DNA of 64,000 nucleotides from Sphaerisporangium dianthi (GTDB lineage: Bacteria; Actinomycetota; Actinomycetes; Streptosporangiales; Streptosporangiaceae). The first letter of the stretch is position 1. Every line of letters starts with the position of its first letter. This document shows, piece after piece, positions 20,301-33,769 of this stretch. The stretch spans positions 124,001 to 188,000 of the forward strand of contig NZ_JBHSFP010000013.1 in the NCBI RefSeq assembly GCF_042654065.1, given 5' to 3'. The position numbers were made by a program, and so were the translations under genes. The notes beneath the pieces were generated by a model, which was not told the DNA's origin, did not search any database, and saw nothing but the letters and a program-made list of their open reading frames with translations.

Positions 20301-22657
20301 GTGAGCCGCCGTACGCGCCGGCCGCGCGCGGCGAACTCCGCCGCCACCGCCTCGACCGCGTCCTCGTCACCGGTCACCACGACCGAGGACGGCCCGTTGA
20401 TCGCGGCGATCTCCACAGATCCCGCGATCTGCTCAGTTCCCGCGTTCTCCACGGAATCCGCGATCTCCACCGCGCCCGCGATCCCCGCGAACCCCGCGAC
20501 CTCCTGCTCGGTGGCCTCGACGGCCGCCATCGCGCCACCGGTGGGCAGCGCCTGCATCAACCGGCCCCGCGCCGCGACCACCCGCGCCGCGTCCGCCAGT
20601 GACCACACGCCCGCGACATGCGCCGCCGCGAGCTCCCCGATCGAATGCCCGGCCACGTAGTCCGGCCGCACCCCCCACGACTCCAGCAGCCGGAACAGGC
20701 CCACCTGCAACGCGAACAGGCCGGTCTGCGTGTAGACGGTCCGGTGCAGCAGCCCTTCCGCACCGAACACCGCCTCCCTGACCGAGACCCCGTCGAGGTG
20801 ACGGTCCAGTTCGGCGACGGCGGCGTCGAACGCCTCCGCGAAGACGGGGAAGCGTTCATGCAGCTCGCGGCCCATGCCCTCCCGCTGGCTGCCCTGCCCG
20901 GTGAACAGGTAGGCGAGTTCGCCGCCCTCGGCGCCCTTCACGACCTGGGGTGACGGCTCGTCCGCCGCCAGGGCGAGCAGCCCCGCCACCAGCTCGTCGT
21001 TGCTCGACCCGACCACGACCGCGCGTTCGCCGAGCCGCGCCCTGCGGGCCAGAGATCGGGCGACGCCGGCCGGGTCGGATCGCTCCGCCAGGTGCGCGCC
21101 CAGCGCGGCGGCCTGGGCACGGAGCGCCTCGGGCGTCCGCGCCGACACCACCCACGGCACCGGCCCCTCGGTCTTCCCTGCCGACACCACCTGCGGCGCC
21201 GGCCCTTCGGTCTTCCCCGCCGTCGCCACCTGCGGCACCGGCCCCTCGGTCCCCTCCGCCGTCGCCGCCGGAGGACGCGCGGGGGCCTGTTCGACGATGA
21301 CGTGGGCGTTGGTGCCGCTCACGCCGAACGCCGACACGCCCGCCCTGCGCGGGCCGTCCGCGGGCCACCGCCTGGCCTCGGTGAGCAGGCGTATCGTCCC
21401 CGCCGTCCAGTCCACGTGCGGCGTGGGCTCGTCCACGTGCAGGGTCCTCGGCAGCACGCCGCGCCGGATCGACTCGATGACCTTGATCACTCCGGCCACG
21501 CCGGCCGCCGCCTGGGTGTGCCCGATGTTCGACTTCACCGAGCCCAGCCAGAGCGGCCGCCCGGGGTCGCGGTCCTTCCCGTACGTCGCCAGCAGCGCCC
21601 CCGCCTCGATCGGGTCGCCGAGGGTCGTCCCCGTCCCGTGGGCCTCCAGCAGGTCGACCTCACCCGCCGACAGCCCGGCCGACTCAAGGGCGCGTCGGAT
21701 GACCCGCTGCTGCGACGGGCCGTTGGGCGCGGTCAGGCCGTTGGAGGCGCCGTCCTGGTTGACCGCCGAACCGGTCAGCACGGCCAGCACGTCGTGGCCG
21801 AGGCGGTGCGCGTCGGAGAGGCGTTCGAGGAGCAGGAACGCCACCCCCTCCGCCCAGCCGGTCCCGTCGGCGGAGGCCGCGAAGGCCTTGACGCGCCCGT
21901 CGGGCGCCAGGCCGCGCTGCCGGGAGAACTCCACGAACCCGACGGGCGACGTCATCACGGTCACCCCGCCGGCCAGCGCCAGCTCGGACTCACCGGACCG
22001 CAGCGACTGGGCCGCCAGGTGTAGCGAGACCAGCGACGACGAGCACGCGGTGTCCACCGTCACCGCCGGGCCCTCGAAGCCGAAGGTGTAGGCCACCCGT
22101 CCCGACGCCACGCTCATGGCCGTGCCGATCGACAGGTAGCCGTCCACGGCGGCCGGGACGGAAGGCAGCCTCGCCGCGTAGTCCTGGCCGTTCATCCCCA
22201 CGAACACGCCCGTCCGGCCGCCGCGCCACTCGGTGGCGTCGAGGCCGGACCGTTCGAACGCCTCCCAGGCCAGCTCCAGCAGCAGCCGATGCTGCGGGTC
22301 GGTGGCCAGCGCCTCCCGCGGCGCGATGCCGAAGAAGTCCGCGTCGAAGTCGGCCACACCGTCCAGGAAGCCGCCATGGCGGGTGTAGGTGGTGCCGGGC
22401 CGGTCGGGGTCCTGGTCGTACAGGGCATCGAGATCCCAGCCCCGGTCGGAGGGGAACTCCGTGACGGCGTCGGTGCCGTCCTCGAGCAGCCGCCACAGGT
22501 CCTCCGGTGACCGGACGCCGCCCGGGAGCCTGCAGGCCATGCCGATGACGGCGATCGGCTCGGTGCGCTCCTCCTCGACTCGCTGGAGCTGCCGCCGGGT
22601 CTCGTGCAGTTCGGTGGACACCCGCTTGAGCAGGTGCCTGATCTGGTCGTCGCTCAT
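14372..22657 (-). CDS. Type I PKS 3: modules 3 (KS-AT-DH-KR-ACP) and 4 (KS-AT-ACP)
   Basis: A 2761-residue bimodular synthase. Module 3: KS Cys205; AT Ser672 with HAFH at 789 (malonyl); DH His982 in HAIAGTVVLP and Asp1137; KR Tyr1515 in YAAAN with B-type VDD; ACP Ser1666. Module 4: KS Cys1901; AT Ser2337 in GHSQG with YASH at 2434 (methylmalonyl); no reductive domains at all; ACP Ser2654. A C-terminal docking tail follows. Module 4 therefore leaves a ketone next to a methyl branch, and module 3 a trans double bond. ATG at 22657 (MSDDQIRHLLKRV, a typical docking helix) is preferred over an in-frame TTG at 22672. Oddities are a 39-bp tandem repeat in the first KS-AT linker and a 24-residue insertion in the first AT. 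Module 4 KS has EGHGTGT where the other KS domains have E(A/L)HGTGT. Confidence 0.97.
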   Translation of the reverse strand: MSDDQIRHLLKRVSTELHETRRQLQRVEEERTEPIAVIGMACRLPGGVRSPEDLWRLLEDGTDAVTEFPSDRGWDLDALYDQDPDRPGTTYTRHGGFLDGVADFDADFFGIAPREALATDPQHRLLLELAWEAFERSGLDATEWRGGRTGVFVGMNGQDYAARLPSVPAAVDGYLSIGTAMSVASGRVAYTFGFEGPAVTVDTACSSSLVSLHLAAQSLRSGESELALAGGVTVMTSPVGFVEFSRQRGLAPDGRVKAFAASADGTGWAEGVAFLLLERLSDAHRLGHDVLAVLTGSAVNQDGASNGLTAPNGPSQQRVIRRALESAGLSAGEVDLLEAHGTGTTLGDPIEAGALLATYGKDRDPGRPLWLGSVKSNIGHTQAAAGVAGVIKVIESIRRGVLPRTLHVDEPTPHVDWTAGTIRLLTEARRWPADGPRRAGVSAFGVSGTNAHVIVEQAPARPPAATAEGTEGPVPQVATAGKTEGPAPQVVSAGKTEGPVPWVVSARTPEALRAQAAALGAHLAERSDPAGVARSLARRARLGERAVVVGSSNDELVAGLLALAADEPSPQVVKGAEGGELAYLFTGQGSQREGMGRELHERFPVFAEAFDAAVAELDRHLDGVSVREAVFGAEGLLHRTVYTQTGLFALQVGLFRLLESWGVRPDYVAGHSIGELAAAHVAGVWSLADAARVVAARGRLMQALPTGGAMAAVEATEQEVAGFAGIAGAVEIADSVENAGTEQIAGSVEIAAINGPSSVVVTGDEDAVEAVAAEFAARGRRVRRLTVSHAFHSARLDPMLAGYRQVLESVAFHEPRIPLVSTLTGQVGDVTTPDHWVRQVREPVRFADAITALDAAGVTTFLELGPDGVLSGMAGESLPADRVVTSVLRKDRPEDVTALLALGHAHIHGRRIDWDALLPGAGKVDLPTYPFQRSRYWLDLPGEAAGVGHDHPLLNAVVHLADGGVLLTGRFSTRTHPWLADHAIAGTVVLPGTALVDLALRAGAEAGLPVLDELVIESPVVIPEDGATDIQLALDGGDLVVHSRSGEGDWVRNATGRLTTGDREPGAGVWPPEHAEPLGVDGLYELLALGGLDYGPAFQGVTTAWRDGETIYGEVSLQDARAAEDAGRFTVHPALLDAALHLAADPGRVLVPFAWRGVRVHGSAATSARVRLTPMGNDEWTVDLADAAGAPILSVEGLRSRPIDPGALRPAALYVVEWIDAPAGPPVETATTIDIGTTTPGRLDRAGGEAAAGTGVAQDGPGLHDLVNGTLAELRDRLDGPGTIVVRTSGAVAALPGESVDPAAAAVWGLVRSAQTEHPGRVVLIDGDVPSSIPAGEPQVAVRDGRILVPRLTRTTGDPAAPLDPEGTVLITGGTGGLGALLARHLVTRHGVRRLVLTSRRGAGAPGAIELREELAALGARVDLLAGDVADRSFLAGVLASVPETHPLTAVVHAAGVVDDGVLGSLTPERVSAVLRPKADAARHLHELTRERPPAWFVLYSSIAATLGSAGQASYAAANAYLDGLAAHRRALGLPAVSLAWGLWAESTGISAHLSEADLARAARSGVRPLATATGLELFDAALGLDASLVVPAALDPGAVPLLRGASRPARGPATQDVPPARKLAGLAGDARSEAVLALVRAETGAVLGTDAVGGKRAFGDLGLDSLMSVELRNRLTAATGLRLPATLTFDHPTPAAVATFIESRLEPAAPSAPAAPAAAPRRVRTDEDPIVIVGMACRLPGGVAGPDDLWRLVESGGDAISGFPDDRGWDLEALYDPDPARPGTSYTRHGGFLHDAADFDAAFFGISPREALATDPQQRLLLETAWEAFEQAGIDPETLRGSRTGVFAGVMYHDYAPPAGTAPASLEGYLANGNAGSVASGRIAYSFGFEGPAVTVDTACSSSLVALHLAAQSLRTGESDLALAGGVAVMATPSVFVEFSRQRGLAADGRCKAYAAAADGTGWAEGASLLLVERLSDARRLGHPVLAVVRGTAVNQDGASNGLTAPNGPSQQRVIRQALANAGLTPGEVDVVEGHGTGTTLGDPIEAQALLAVYGQDRPGDPLWLGSLKSNVGHTQAAAGAAGVIKMIQAIRHGVLPKTLHVDEPTPHVDWSEGAVRLLTEPREWTSERPRRAGISSFGVSGTNAHVIIEQPPATPVVESTREPGLPSVWPISARTSEALAGQAARLAEVAADPADVGFSLVTGRAALEQRAVVVAGDAAGFAEGARALAAGTSSGRVVRGAADAEGKVVFVFPGQGSQWAGMAVELLGQSPVFAARFAECGRALAPYIDWEPEEALKDDLGRVDVIQPLLWAVMVSLAAVWEHHGVRPDAVVGHSQGEIAAAAVAGLLTLDDAARVVALRSRAIVALAGTGAMASIALPPDEVEPRLGPGVSIAAVNSPAQVVVSGDPEAVEALVEAVKAEGGRARRIPVDYASHSHHIERIETAVRDVLAPAKPRQGRVPLFSTVTGDWLGDTPPDAGYWYANLRERVRFEEAVRRLADQEYGVFIEVSPHPGLTAGVQETLPDRPVVVAGSLRRDQGGLERFLTSLAEVHVRGVAVDWRPVFSGARRVPLPTYAFHRRRFWLDQAPAGPRAADVVTAEPERAPSLSALTGADLEAAVLALVRAESAIVLGHDDAAAVELGRPYRDVGLDSLTAVDLRNRLNTATGLQLPPTLVFDHPTPAAVARYLRDELSGSAVRFPNAAASLDYLETVLSADPEPELLSRMRRLLDQWDTGPRATVDLDSATDEELFRLLDHDPL
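20521..20910 (-). repeat. Near-identical AT segment, copy in PKS3 module 3
   Basis: About 390 bp covering the AT from the GQGSQ motif through GHSIG and beyond are nearly base-for-base identical to 25186-25575 in PKS2, with roughly ten differences seen by eye. The flanking AT sequence is clearly less alike, which suggests recent duplication or gene conversion between the two malonyl AT domains. Confidence 0.85.
21158..21269 (-). repeat. 39-bp tandem repeat in the PKS3 KS-AT linker
   Basis: Two full 39-bp units (21158-21196, 21197-21235) and most of a third encode 13-residue repeats of the form EGPxPQVxxAGKT just before the conserved VVSART of the AT linker. The copies differ at a few bases. 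The equivalent linkers in PKS2 and PKS4 lack them. Confidence 0.85.
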
Positions 22658-22675
22658 ATGTCGTTCGTCCAAAGG

Positions 22676-25600
22676 TCAGGAGATGCCGAGGGTTCGGGTG
22701 ATGAAGTCGACCAGCTCGTCGTCGCCCGCCGACGCGAGGTCGGGCCGGCTGTCCCAGGCGGCGGCCAGGGTGCGCAGCCGGGCCGCGGCGGCCTCCCGCT
22801 CCTGCGGGGTCGCCTCGGCCGTGGCCAGCTCCTCGATGCGGTCCAGGAGACCGGGCGCCGCGGGCGCGGCGGGCGCGAGTTCGGTCAGCAGGTAGGCGGT
22901 GAGCGCCTCGGGGGTCGGGTGGTCGTACACCATGGACGGCGGCAGCCGCAGGCCCGTCGCGGCGCCGAGCCGGTTGCGCAGCTCGACCGAGGTGAGCGAG
23001 TCGAAGCCCTGGTCGCGGAAGTTCGCCCGGGGGTCGACGGCGTCGGCCGACGGACGCCCCTGAACGGCGGCGACCTGGGTGCGGACCAGCCGCAGCACCG
23101 TCCGATGCCGGTCGGCGCCGCCGAGCCCGGACAGCCGGGCGGTCAGGTCCTCCTCCGCGACGGCCTGCGGGGTGTCGGCGTGGGCGCCTGGGAGTTCGCT
23201 GACGAGCGCGCGGGGGCGGGCGGCGAAGAGGGTGGCCCAGTCGACGTCGGCGACGACCACGTTGACCTCGCCGCGGTCCAGCGCCAGGCCGAGAGCGGTG
23301 ATCGCGGTCTCCGGGTTCATGCCGCGCAGGCCGTACCGGGCGAGCGCACGCGTGGCTTCGGAGCCGGCGATGCCCGCGCCCGCCCAGTGGCCCCAGGCGA
23401 TGGCCGTGGCGGGCCGGCCCTCGGCGTGGCGGCGGGCGGCGAGCGCGTCCAGATAGGCGTTGCCGGGCGCGTAGTTGGCCTGCCCCGGCACGCCGCACAC
23501 GCCGGCCAGCGAGGAGAACAGGACGAACGCGGTCAGGTCGAGGTCGCGGGTCAGCTCGTCCAGGTGGCGGGCGCCGCCCGCCTTGACCCGGAGCACCCGC
23601 TCGGCCCGTTCGGGGCTGAGCTCGGTGATCACGCCGTCGTCCAGGACGGCGGCGGCGTGGAAGACGGCGGTCAGCGGCCGGTCGGCCGGGATCTCGGCCA
23701 GCACCCGCTGGAGCGCGGCCCGGTCGCCGACGTCGGCGGCGGCGAAGGTGACCTCGGCGCCCAGCGCCGCGAGACGGTCCCGCAGCTCCGCCGCGCCGGG
23801 AGCGTCCCCGCCGCGCCTGCCGACCAGCAGGAGGTGCCGCACTCCCCGTCCGGCCAGCAGCTGCGCGAGGTGCCTGCCGAGCGCGCCGGTGCCGCCGGTG
23901 ACGAGGACGGTCCCGGTCGTCGTCCACGGCGTGCCCCCCGGTGGCTCCGAAGGCGGAATGGTCCGGGTCAGGCGGCGGGCGTACCGGCCGGAGGCGCGGA
24001 TGGCGATCTCGTGCTCGGGGCCGCCGAGGGCGTCGGCGAGGCGGTCCCAGTGGGCCTCCCCCGCGTCGGCGGGCAGGTCGGCGAGGCCGCCCCAGTTCTC
24101 CGGGCTCTCGGGAGCGGCGATCGCGCCGAGGCCCCACAGCAGCGCCTGCGCCGGCTCGGGCGGCGCGTCGTCGGGGCCGGTCGAGACGGCGTTCCTGGTC
24201 ACGTACCAGACGGGGGCGGTCAGGCCGGCGTCGTGCGCGGCCTGGAGCAGGGCCAGATTCGTCTCGTACGCCCATGGCAGGTCTTCCTGCGCGTCGGCGT
24301 CCGATTCGGCGAGCAGTGACAGGACCCCGTCGACCGGCCCGGCCGCGGCCAGGCCGGCGGCCAGTTCCTCCCGGCCCTGCGACGTGACGGTCAGCCTGGC
24401 GGTCTCGGCCCCCCGGCGCTTGAGCGCCTGTTCTGCCGCGTCTCCGGCGCCTTCCGGTGCGACCACCAGCCACCTGCCCAGCCCGGTGGCGGCGGGGGCG
24501 TCGGGCAGGGCACGCCACATGATCTGGAAGCGCCAGGCGTCGGCGCCCTGCGGTTCGGCGCCGGCGGGTTTGGTGGCGTCGAGCCAGAAGCGTTCGCGCT
24601 GGAAGGCGTACAAGGGGAGGTCGGCCCGCGCGGCTCCGGGGAAGACGGCCTCCCAGTCGATCCGCCGGCCGTGGATGTGGGCGTGGCCGAGCGCCAGGAG
24701 CGCGGTGACGTCCTCGGGCCGGTCCTTGCGCAGGACGGGGACGACGACCCGCTCGGCGGGCAGCGATTCGCGGGCCATGCCGGACAGGACCGCATCGGGT
24801 CCCAGTTCGAGGAACGTCGTGACGTTCGCGGCGTCAAGGGTGATGACCGCATCGGCGAACCTGACGGGCTCCCGTACCTGACGGACCCAGTGGTCCGGCG
24901 TGGTGACCTCGCTGACCTGGCCGGTGAGGGTGGACACGAGCGGGATCCGCGGCTCGTGGAAGGCCACCGATTCCAGGACGTGCCGGAACTCGTCCAGGAT
25001 CGGGTCCAGCCTCTTGGAGTGGAAGGCGTGGCCGACCGTCAGCCGCCGCGCGCGCCGGCCGTGCTCGGTGAACTCGGCGACGAGCTCGTCGATCAGCTCC
25101 TCGTCGCCGGTGATCACGATCGACGACGGGCCGTTGATCGCGGCGATCTCCACGTCGTACGGGATCTCGTCCTCGGTGGCCTCGACGGCGGCCATCGCGC
25201 CACCGGTGGGCAGCGCCTGCATCAACCGGCCCCGCGCCGCGACCACCCGCGCCGCGTCCGCCAGTGACCACACGCCCGCGACATGCGCCGCCGCGAGCTC
25301 CCCGATCGAATGCCCGGCCACATGGTCAGGCCGCACCCCCCACGACTCCAGCAGCCGGAACAGGCCCACCTGCAACGCGAACAGGCCGGTCTGCGTGTAG
25401 ACGGTCCGGTGCAGCAGCCCTTCCGCGCCGAACACCGCCTCCCTGACCGAGACCCCGTCGAGGTGACGGTCCAGTTCGGTGACGGCGGCGTCGAACGCCT
25501 GCGCGAAGACGGGGAAGCGTTCATGCAGCTCGCGGCCCATGCCCTCCCGCTGGCTGCCCTGCCCGGTGAACAGGTAAGCGAGGCCCCGGCCCGCCCGGCC

Positions 25601-27346
25601 GGCGACCACCGAGGCCGACGGCTCGCCCGCCGCCAGCGCCCGCAGCCCCGCCACCAGCTCGTCGTGCCCTCCGATGACCACCGCGCGTTCGTCCAGTGAC
25701 GCGCGGTGGCGGGCTAAGGAGTGGCCGGCGTCCGCGAGGTCCAGATCGGGCGTCACGAACTCGGCCAGCCGGCCGGCCTGCGCCCTCAGCCCGGCGGGGG
25801 TCCGGCCCGAGATCACCCACGGGACGACCCCGGCGGGTCCTCGCGACGACGGGCCGGTGACCGGCTCCGGGGTGTGCCCGATGACGACGTGGGCGTCGGC
25901 GCCGCTCACACCCGCGCCCGGCGCGGCCGGATCCTGCGGGGGTGCGGCGGTCTCGGCGGCGGCCGGGGCCTGCTCGACGATCACGTGGGCGTTGGTGCCG
26001 CTCACGCCGAAACTCGACACGGCCGCCCGGCGGATCACGTCCTGCGGCCAGGCGCGGGCCTCGGTCAGCAGCTCCACGTCGCCCGCCGACCAGTCGACGT
26101 GCGGAGACGGCTCGTCCACATGCAGGGTGCGCGGGAGCAGCCCGTACCGGATCGACTGCACGGCCTTGATCACGCCGCCCACGCCGGCGGCGGCCTGGGA
26201 GTGGCCGATGTTGGACTTCAGCGAGCCCAGCCACAGCGGACGGCCCGGCGCGCGACCCTGGCCGTAGGTGGCGAGCAGGGCGCCGGCCTCGATCGGGTCG
26301 CCGAGGGTCGTGCCGGTGCCGTGCGCCTCCATCAGGTCGACCTCGTGCGCCGCCACCTCCGCCGAGTCCAGGGCGCGGCGGATGACGCGCTGCTGGGCGG
26401 GGCCGTTGGGGGCGGTGAGCTGGCTGCTGCGGCCGTCCTGGTTGACGGCGCTGCCGCGCAGCAGGGCCAGCACACGGTGGCCGTGCCGCCGGGCGTCGGA
26501 GAGACGTTCGAGCGCGAGCAGCCCGGCGCCTTCGGCCCAGGAGGTGCCGTCGGCGGCCCCGGCGAAGGCCTTGATCCGGCCGTCGGGGGCAAGGCCGCGC
26601 TGGCGGGAGAACTCGATGAACATCCCGGGCGCCGCCAGCACGGTCGCGCCGCCGGCCAGGGCGAAGGAGCACTCGCCCAGCCGTAGCGACTGCGCGGCCA
26701 GGTGCAGCGCGACCAGCGACGACGAGCAGGCCGTGTCGACGGTCACCGCCGGGCCTTCGAAACCGAAGGTGTACGCGAGCCGCCCCGACGCCACGCTCGT
26801 GGTGTTGCCGGTCAGCACATAGCCGTCGGTGCCCCGGACGGGCGGATGGTGCAGGCTCGGACCGTACTCCTGGGCGATGACTCCGGCGAACACGCCGACG
26901 TCGCCGCCGCGCAGCCCGGCCGGGTCGATCCCCGCGTCCTCCAGGGCCTCCCACGCCGTCTCGAGCAGCAGCCGCTGCTGCGGGTCGATCGCCAGCGCCT
27001 CCCGGGGCGGGATGCCGAAGAACTCCGCGTCGAAGTCGCCGGCGTCGTACAGGAAACCGCCGTCCCGGACGTAGGAGGTGCCGCGATGCGCGGGGTCGGG
27101 GTGGTAGAGGCCGTCGAGGTCCCAGCCCCGGTCGGCGGGGAAGGGCCCTATCGCGTCCCGCTCCTCGACCACCACCCGCCACAGGTCGTCCGGTGAGGCG
27201 ATGCCGCCGGGGAACCGGCACGCCATGCCGACGATCGCGATCGGCTCCCTGGCGGCCGACTCGACGGTCTCCAGCTTCTGCCGGGTCTGGCGCAGCTGGT
27301 GGGTCACCCGGTTGAGGTAGGTACGGAGTTTCTCTTCTTCGGACAT
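22676..27346 (-). CDS. Type I PKS 2: module 2 (KS-AT-KR-ACP)
   Basis: A 1556-residue single-module synthase. It starts with a coiled-coil docking helix (MSEEEKLRTYLNRV), then KS (Cys207), AT (Ser680 in GHSIG, HAFH at 773, malonyl), a structural plus catalytic KR (GGTGALG near 1150, LDD B-type motif, Tyr1292 and Asn1296 in YAPGN) and ACP (Ser1450 in QGFDSL), ending in a docking tail. There is no DH or ER. It should extend the module 1 product by two carbons and set a beta-hydroxyl. An in-frame GTG at 27364 would overlap nothing, but ATG at 27346 fits the family start better. The gene follows PKS1 by 14 bp and precedes PKS3 by 18 bp. Confidence 0.97.
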   Translation of the reverse strand: MSEEEKLRTYLNRVTHQLRQTRQKLETVESAAREPIAIVGMACRFPGGIASPDDLWRVVVEERDAIGPFPADRGWDLDGLYHPDPAHRGTSYVRDGGFLYDAGDFDAEFFGIPPREALAIDPQQRLLLETAWEALEDAGIDPAGLRGGDVGVFAGVIAQEYGPSLHHPPVRGTDGYVLTGNTTSVASGRLAYTFGFEGPAVTVDTACSSSLVALHLAAQSLRLGECSFALAGGATVLAAPGMFIEFSRQRGLAPDGRIKAFAGAADGTSWAEGAGLLALERLSDARRHGHRVLALLRGSAVNQDGRSSQLTAPNGPAQQRVIRRALDSAEVAAHEVDLMEAHGTGTTLGDPIEAGALLATYGQGRAPGRPLWLGSLKSNIGHSQAAAGVGGVIKAVQSIRYGLLPRTLHVDEPSPHVDWSAGDVELLTEARAWPQDVIRRAAVSSFGVSGTNAHVIVEQAPAAAETAAPPQDPAAPGAGVSGADAHVVIGHTPEPVTGPSSRGPAGVVPWVISGRTPAGLRAQAGRLAEFVTPDLDLADAGHSLARHRASLDERAVVIGGHDELVAGLRALAAGEPSASVVAGRAGRGLAYLFTGQGSQREGMGRELHERFPVFAQAFDAAVTELDRHLDGVSVREAVFGAEGLLHRTVYTQTGLFALQVGLFRLLESWGVRPDHVAGHSIGELAAAHVAGVWSLADAARVVAARGRLMQALPTGGAMAAVEATEDEIPYDVEIAAINGPSSIVITGDEELIDELVAEFTEHGRRARRLTVGHAFHSKRLDPILDEFRHVLESVAFHEPRIPLVSTLTGQVSEVTTPDHWVRQVREPVRFADAVITLDAANVTTFLELGPDAVLSGMARESLPAERVVVPVLRKDRPEDVTALLALGHAHIHGRRIDWEAVFPGAARADLPLYAFQRERFWLDATKPAGAEPQGADAWRFQIMWRALPDAPAATGLGRWLVVAPEGAGDAAEQALKRRGAETARLTVTSQGREELAAGLAAAGPVDGVLSLLAESDADAQEDLPWAYETNLALLQAAHDAGLTAPVWYVTRNAVSTGPDDAPPEPAQALLWGLGAIAAPESPENWGGLADLPADAGEAHWDRLADALGGPEHEIAIRASGRYARRLTRTIPPSEPPGGTPWTTTGTVLVTGGTGALGRHLAQLLAGRGVRHLLLVGRRGGDAPGAAELRDRLAALGAEVTFAAADVGDRAALQRVLAEIPADRPLTAVFHAAAVLDDGVITELSPERAERVLRVKAGGARHLDELTRDLDLTAFVLFSSLAGVCGVPGQANYAPGNAYLDALAARRHAEGRPATAIAWGHWAGAGIAGSEATRALARYGLRGMNPETAITALGLALDRGEVNVVVADVDWATLFAARPRALVSELPGAHADTPQAVAEEDLTARLSGLGGADRHRTVLRLVRTQVAAVQGRPSADAVDPRANFRDQGFDSLTSVELRNRLGAATGLRLPPSMVYDHPTPEALTAYLLTELAPAAPAAPGLLDRIEELATAEATPQEREAAAARLRTLAAAWDSRPDLASAGDDELVDFITRTLGIS
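25186..25575 (-). repeat. Near-identical AT segment, copy in PKS2
   Basis: This is the partner of the copy at 20521-20910, in the same orientation with an offset of 4665 bp. It encodes the same AT core. Homology this strong in direct orientation could allow recombination that deletes the intervening module. Confidence 0.85.
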
Positions 27347-27360
27347 GTGCGCGGTGCCCT

Positions 27361-33678
<6,318 letters not shown>

Positions 33679-33744
33679 TTTCGCTCCACATTTATGAACC
33701 GGCGGCAAGCTGCTAACAGATTCGCCAACCGGTCCCTAATGCAG

Positions 33745-33764
33745 TACCCCTAAAAGCCCCTAAG
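33745..33764 (-). promoter_or_regulatory. Putative cluster operator, copy 1 (before PKS operon)
   Basis: The minus strand reads CTTAGGGGCTTTTAGGGGTA, exactly as before the importer operon. A third, weaker TTAGGGA follows at 33733-33739. The site lies 67-86 bp before the PKS1 start and right after the LuxR stop. A LuxR-type activator encoded next door is the obvious candidate ligand. As at the other copy, CCCC-GCTTA-GGGG-CTTTT could alternatively act as a short terminator of the preceding gene. Confidence 0.5.
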
Positions 33765-33769
33765 CGGGG

